This document shows, piece by piece, positions 5,837-8,358 of a DNA stretch of 8,358 nucleotides (position 1 is its first letter; each line of letters opens with the position of its first letter). The notes beneath the pieces are model-generated. The model did not search any database. It was not told the origin of the DNA and was given only the letters and a program-made list of their open reading frames with translations. The DNA comes from CAYVQU01 sp964453155 (GTDB lineage Bacteria > Chloroflexota > Anaerolineae > Anaerolineales > UBA11858): assembly GCA_964453155.1 (NCBI GenBank), contig CAYVQU010000213.1, forward strand, positions 1-8,358. The letters run 5' to 3'. A program made the position numbers and the translations under genes.

Positions 5837-6156
5837 ATCATTCGCTCCATTGCAGCTACCAAAGCCAACCATTCGGTTTTTAATTTTGGCAGTAATTCTT
5901 TTCCTTGCGCGCTGATCTGGTAATAACGCCGCGGTCGAGAACCATCAACGCGCCACTCGCTTTGCAGCAGGCCCTGAGCTTCTAAACGCCGTAAAAGGGG
6001 GTAAAGCGTGCCTTGTTCGACTTTCAAACCCTGTTGGGCTAAAAGTTGGATCAACGAATATCCATATTGTTCTTCATCCAGTTGACTGAGCACCGCAGAG
6101 GAGATTACCCCGCGGCGGAGTTCCAGGATCAGTTTTTCGAAAGCAGAGTCGCTCAT
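5833..6156 (-). CDS. PadR family transcriptional regulator
   Basis: A 107-residue winged-helix DNA-binding protein, short as in PadR subfamily 2. Family marks: LELRRGVISSAVLSQL (11-26), YGYSLIQLL (31-39), the recognition and wing segment VEQGTLYPLLRRLEAQGLL (46-64), and RPRRYYQISAQGKELL (74-89). The C-terminal helix (90-105) is the usual dimerisation part. AAGGAG lies about eight bases before the ATG. The stop overlaps the start of the HAAS-type membrane protein, a pairing commonly seen in bacteria. A perfect palindrome in its own promoter suggests autorepression. The inducer is unknown, though family members typically respond to small aromatic or lipophilic compounds or to envelope stress. 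Confidence 0.92.
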   Translation of the reverse strand: MSDSAFEKLILELRRGVISSAVLSQLDEEQYGYSLIQLLAQQGLKVEQGTLYPLLRRLEAQGLLQSEWRVDGSRPRRYYQISAQGKELLPKLKTEWLALVAAMERMI

Positions 6157-6179
6157 AGTTGATTCTCCTTACTCATCGT

Positions 6180-6209
6180 ATTATACTGTGCGTTACACAG
6201 TATTGTCAA
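6180..6209 (-). promoter_or_regulatory. Near-consensus sigma70 promoter of the padR operon
   Basis: On the minus strand, TTGACA occupies 6209-6204 and TATAAT 6185-6180, both perfect hexamers with an 18-base spacer. Transcription would begin near 6173, leaving an untranslated leader of about 17 bases that contains the AAGGAG ribosome site. Such a strong promoter fits a gene held off by a repressor. Confidence 0.8.
6183..6203. promoter_or_regulatory. Putative PadR operator within promoter spacer
   Basis: ATACTGTG at 6183-6190 is perfectly inverted as CACAGTAT at 6196-6203, with a five-base centre (CGTTA). The site fills the spacer between the -35 and -10 elements and covers part of the -10. 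A dimeric repressor bound here would block RNA polymerase. PadR regulators commonly bind AT-bordered dyads of this kind at their own promoters. The assignment to the adjacent PadR is inference from position. Confidence 0.75.
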
Positions 6210-6323
6210 TACAAAATATTTAAATCAAATAGTAAAAGGTACCAGAAATTTATTTTGAATTGAATGGTATACGTTCACTAGCCCCCACAATAGTGCAATT
6301 TGATTGGATAAACCTGAAATACT

Positions 6324-6338
6324 ACATTGATTCAATGT
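6324..6338. repeat. Short near-perfect palindrome in intergenic region
   Basis: ACATTGA at 6324-6330 is inverted as TCAATGT at 6332-6338 around a single central base. It lies between the end of the sulfatase-like gene (6375) and the padR promoter, in AT-rich DNA with no T-run on either side. It could be a weak operator for an upstream regulator or chance. Apart from this site and the padR promoter, the 218 bases between the two genes show no gene or RNA I can support. Confidence 0.3.
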
Positions 6339-6374
6339 TGATTTTCGGGAAACCAATTATATCAATCCTACTTC

Positions 6375-8015
6375 TTACGGGGAAACATATTGCGTTACAT
6401 CCTGGAAGTCAAATGAGCCCCAGCCTGAAAAATAGCTACGATCGTCCAAGAGTTCAAACTCCCCTCCAAAATAAGCATTGAAAATAACTCGAAAAGTGTT
6501 CACGGGAGATATGGTGGGAAATAAAGCTTGATAATTTTGGTCGGGAAAATAGAACGCATTAAGAATAGATAGGCGCTCCACAAGGTTCGATTCGGCGGCC
6601 GAATCCCATTGCAGGTAGGCCCCAGGCCCATGATCTCCCTGAATAATGATTATTGGCGGGGTAGTTGAATTTTGAAGGATGGTTTCAAGCGCGGCTAACA
6701 TTCTCTGATTGATATAAATCAATTGTGCGCGGTAGCCGGCAATATAAGCGGCCCTTTTGGCGGGATCAAGATTGCCTTCTAAATGTGAAAATGCGGCATT
6801 GAGATCAACTTCACTACCATCGGCAGTGAAAACAAACGGAGGATGGGGGGAGACAATGTGCACAAAAACAAAATGATTTCCAGGTGTTCCAGCAAAATCT
6901 TCTAGCGCTTTAAAACTAGCCAAAACACGGGCACGGTGCGCTTGAAAAGTTGTGCTGGAGAAAATCTCTTGCTCATTGGCAAGGCCCATTTGTAGAATTA
7001 TGAGATCGAGAAAACCTTGGAGGGCGGTCGATTCGAGCAATAACAGCTCAAAAGCATTGGCGGATCTGCTTCGCTTCGCAGAACCCGGTGGAGTGAAATC
7101 ATGGTTTATTGAGAGAACTTTATCAACGCCATCCGTATTCAAAAGCCCAGAGTCAATTGTGACAATTTGATATCCATTGGCGGCCAAGATTGTTTGCACA
7201 ATGTTATTTTTTGTCTTATGCGCTAAGAATTTACGTTTTTTTAGATCGGTTCCAGGTGCAGTTTGTAAATCATCCAGGTATTCCATATTGAGTGTAGCGT
7301 TTAGGGAGAATATGGTTTGGATGTAGTTGCTATTACTTTGATCTGCCACATAGAAGCCTTGGTTTTCTAATGCGGTGATGAAATCAGAATTATCATGTTG
7401 GTATAGATTGAAAAGAATATCTTCTCGCCCGTATCCATCAAGAATAATGTAATAAATATCGGGTGGGTCTTCATCCTTCGGCCAGTCAAAACTGAATTCA
7501 CTTAATTCTGTGGATTCTGAACCAGCGTTGAGGTTGAGTCGCAAATCGTAAGTTATGATCCGAACAGCTGGTAATAAACAAAACAGAAAGCCCAACACCG
7601 CCATAAACTCGTTCCACTGACGTAGCGCTTTGACTTTGGTTAATATTGCCCACACCCAAAATGCGATTAACATAAACCATACCGGCATAAGGAAGATGGC
7701 GTTCGAATGCCAATTTTCCCATATCGTCCAGTCTTTAATTAAATTACGAACATGACCATATGAAAAAAATAAGACCCAGGCCATTGCCAGAATCAAATTT
7801 ATTTTCTCCCAATCTCGCAAGATAAGGTATAGGGTCCCAAATAGCCCCAGAGTAATCAAGATTACGGCAACACCTGACCAAACTGAATCTAAAAATGGGA
7901 TATATTCAATATTCGTTTGATATAAGGACAGAATCGGATAAAGAGCGACAAAAAGAGGGTAAATGACAATAAAAATAATTTTGAATTTCTGCATTTTCGC
8001 TTCGTTCTTGCGCAT
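6375..8015 (-). CDS. Polytopic sulfatase/LTA-synthase-like membrane enzyme
   Basis: A 546-residue protein. Five hydrophobic segments lie at about 11-32, 46-67, 72-89, 105-128 and 135-156, followed by a large domain (about 185-546) of the alkaline phosphatase/sulfatase superfamily, the plan of LtaS-type lipoteichoic acid synthases and phosphoethanolamine transferases. Visible marks: YYIILDGYGRED (188-199) with metal-ligand candidate Asp193; the region SNYIQTIFSLNATLNMEYL (229-247) with Thr234 as candidate nucleophile; HIVSPHPPF (386-394); and QGDHGPG (459-465) with metal-ligand candidates Asp461 and His462. It probably transfers a phospho-group or hydrolyses an ester outside the membrane. The substrate is unknown, and a Gram-positive-type teichoic acid role should not be assumed. 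AGGGGG nine bases upstream supports this start; Met8 is an alternative. It lies 26 bases after the GGDEF gene and looks AT-richer than its neighbours. Confidence 0.82.
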   Translation of the reverse strand: MRKNEAKMQKFKIIFIVIYPLFVALYPILSLYQTNIEYIPFLDSVWSGVAVILITLGLFGTLYLILRDWEKINLILAMAWVLFFSYGHVRNLIKDWTIWENWHSNAIFLMPVWFMLIAFWVWAILTKVKALRQWNEFMAVLGFLFCLLPAVRIITYDLRLNLNAGSESTELSEFSFDWPKDEDPPDIYYIILDGYGREDILFNLYQHDNSDFITALENQGFYVADQSNSNYIQTIFSLNATLNMEYLDDLQTAPGTDLKKRKFLAHKTKNNIVQTILAANGYQIVTIDSGLLNTDGVDKVLSINHDFTPPGSAKRSRSANAFELLLLESTALQGFLDLIILQMGLANEQEIFSSTTFQAHRARVLASFKALEDFAGTPGNHFVFVHIVSPHPPFVFTADGSEVDLNAAFSHLEGNLDPAKRAAYIAGYRAQLIYINQRMLAALETILQNSTTPPIIIIQGDHGPGAYLQWDSAAESNLVERLSILNAFYFPDQNYQALFPTISPVNTFRVIFNAYFGGEFELLDDRSYFSGWGSFDFQDVTQYVSP

Positions 8016-8041
8016 TCATCCCGACCCCCTGGTTTCCACCC

Positions 8042-8358
8042 TTACTTGGGTTGCCAAACGATAAATTTATTGCGACCATTTTGTTTGGCTTGATATAGGG
8101 CTTGATCGGCGCGATCCAGAATAATTTCTAAGGGTACTTCGCCTTCATCTTCTATATTGGCAACCCCGAGGCTGGTTGTAATTGAAAATTCATGACCCCC
8201 AAATGTCATTTCAGCCGCTTCTATTTTTGTTCGGATGCGCTCCGCAATTTCAATCGCCTCATGGATCCCAGTCTCAGGCAGCAGGATAACAAATTCTTCT
8301 CCCCCATAGCGAGCCAACACGTCATAATGACGCAGGTTTTCCTGACAAATTTCTGTAA
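8042..8358 (-). CDS. GGDEF-domain diguanylate cyclase, C-terminal part (cut by window edge)
   Basis: The open reading frame enters from the right edge and ends with TAA at 8044-8042, giving 104 visible residues. The GTG at 8320 within it is an internal Val, not a start. The GGEEF signature lies at 8305-8291 and marks an active site that makes cyclic di-GMP from two GTP. Five residues before it is RHYD (8332-8321), which matches the RxxD inhibitory site for product feedback. Later marks are ITTSLGVA and LDRADQALYQAKQNGRNKF, the normal end of the domain. The N-terminal sensor or receiver region lies outside the window, so the input signal is unknown. It is probably co-transcribed with the sulfatase-like gene 26 bases downstream. 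Confidence 0.92.
   Translation of the reverse strand, partial: TEICQENLRHYDVLARYGGEEFVILLPETGIHEAIEIAERIRTKIEAAEMTFGGHEFSITTSLGVANIEDEGEVPLEIILDRADQALYQAKQNGRNKFIVWQPK

Noticed and set aside
5837..5872. Twelve extra N-terminal residues for the HAAS-type membrane protein.
   Set aside because: They lie wholly inside the PadR coding region, while the ATG at 5836 makes an ATGA overlap with the PadR stop and starts directly at the domain.
6260..6481. A 73-residue plus-strand frame between padR and the sulfatase-like gene.
   Set aside because: It runs into the sulfatase-like gene on the other strand, has no ribosome site and no recognisable features.

Overview
The window is bacterial, gene-dense and of moderate GC. 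It looks most like a member of the Chloroflexota, perhaps an Anaerolineae-type organism. That is inference. It rests on an FhaA-type protein (DUF3662-like region plus FHA) beside further FHA genes, a PadR/HAAS-type operon, and the general character of the proteins. No rRNA or tRNA is present to confirm it.

Layout: two opposed blocks converge on a shared terminator near 4665-4706. The rightward block runs from 208 to 4575. It starts behind a good sigma70-type promoter (153-181) with an FhaA-like protein, overlapped by a membrane-anchored FHA protein (ATGA overlap), a large imperfect hairpin, and a third, stand-alone FHA protein. The third FHA gene overlaps (again ATGA) a methylthioadenosine phosphorylase gene. 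Two small membrane proteins follow at gaps of only 3-4 bases: one unnamed four-helix protein and one DUF423 protein. After a hairpin-containing 60-base gap comes an HpcH/HpaI-fold aldolase relative whose catalytic Asp-His pair appears to be replaced.

The leftward block, read from right to left, begins with the C-terminal part of a GGDEF diguanylate cyclase cut by the window edge. Only 26 bases later comes a polytopic sulfatase/LTA-synthase-like enzyme with five predicted membrane helices. Then a near-consensus promoter, with a perfect PadR-type palindrome sitting in its spacer, drives a PadR repressor gene. That gene overlaps by ATGA a multi-helix membrane protein with a HAAS-like N-terminal domain. 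This last pair reads as a self-regulated operon controlling a membrane process.

Common threads: phospho-threonine recognition (three FHA proteins, with the matching kinases presumably outside the window), methionine salvage, and envelope-linked functions. Nothing resembles a phage, transposase, CRISPR array or defence island. The least ordinary items are the aldolase with altered active-site residues, the FHA duplication with changed ligand-binding positions, two long palindromic elements that are not classical terminators, and the compact PadR promoter-operator.
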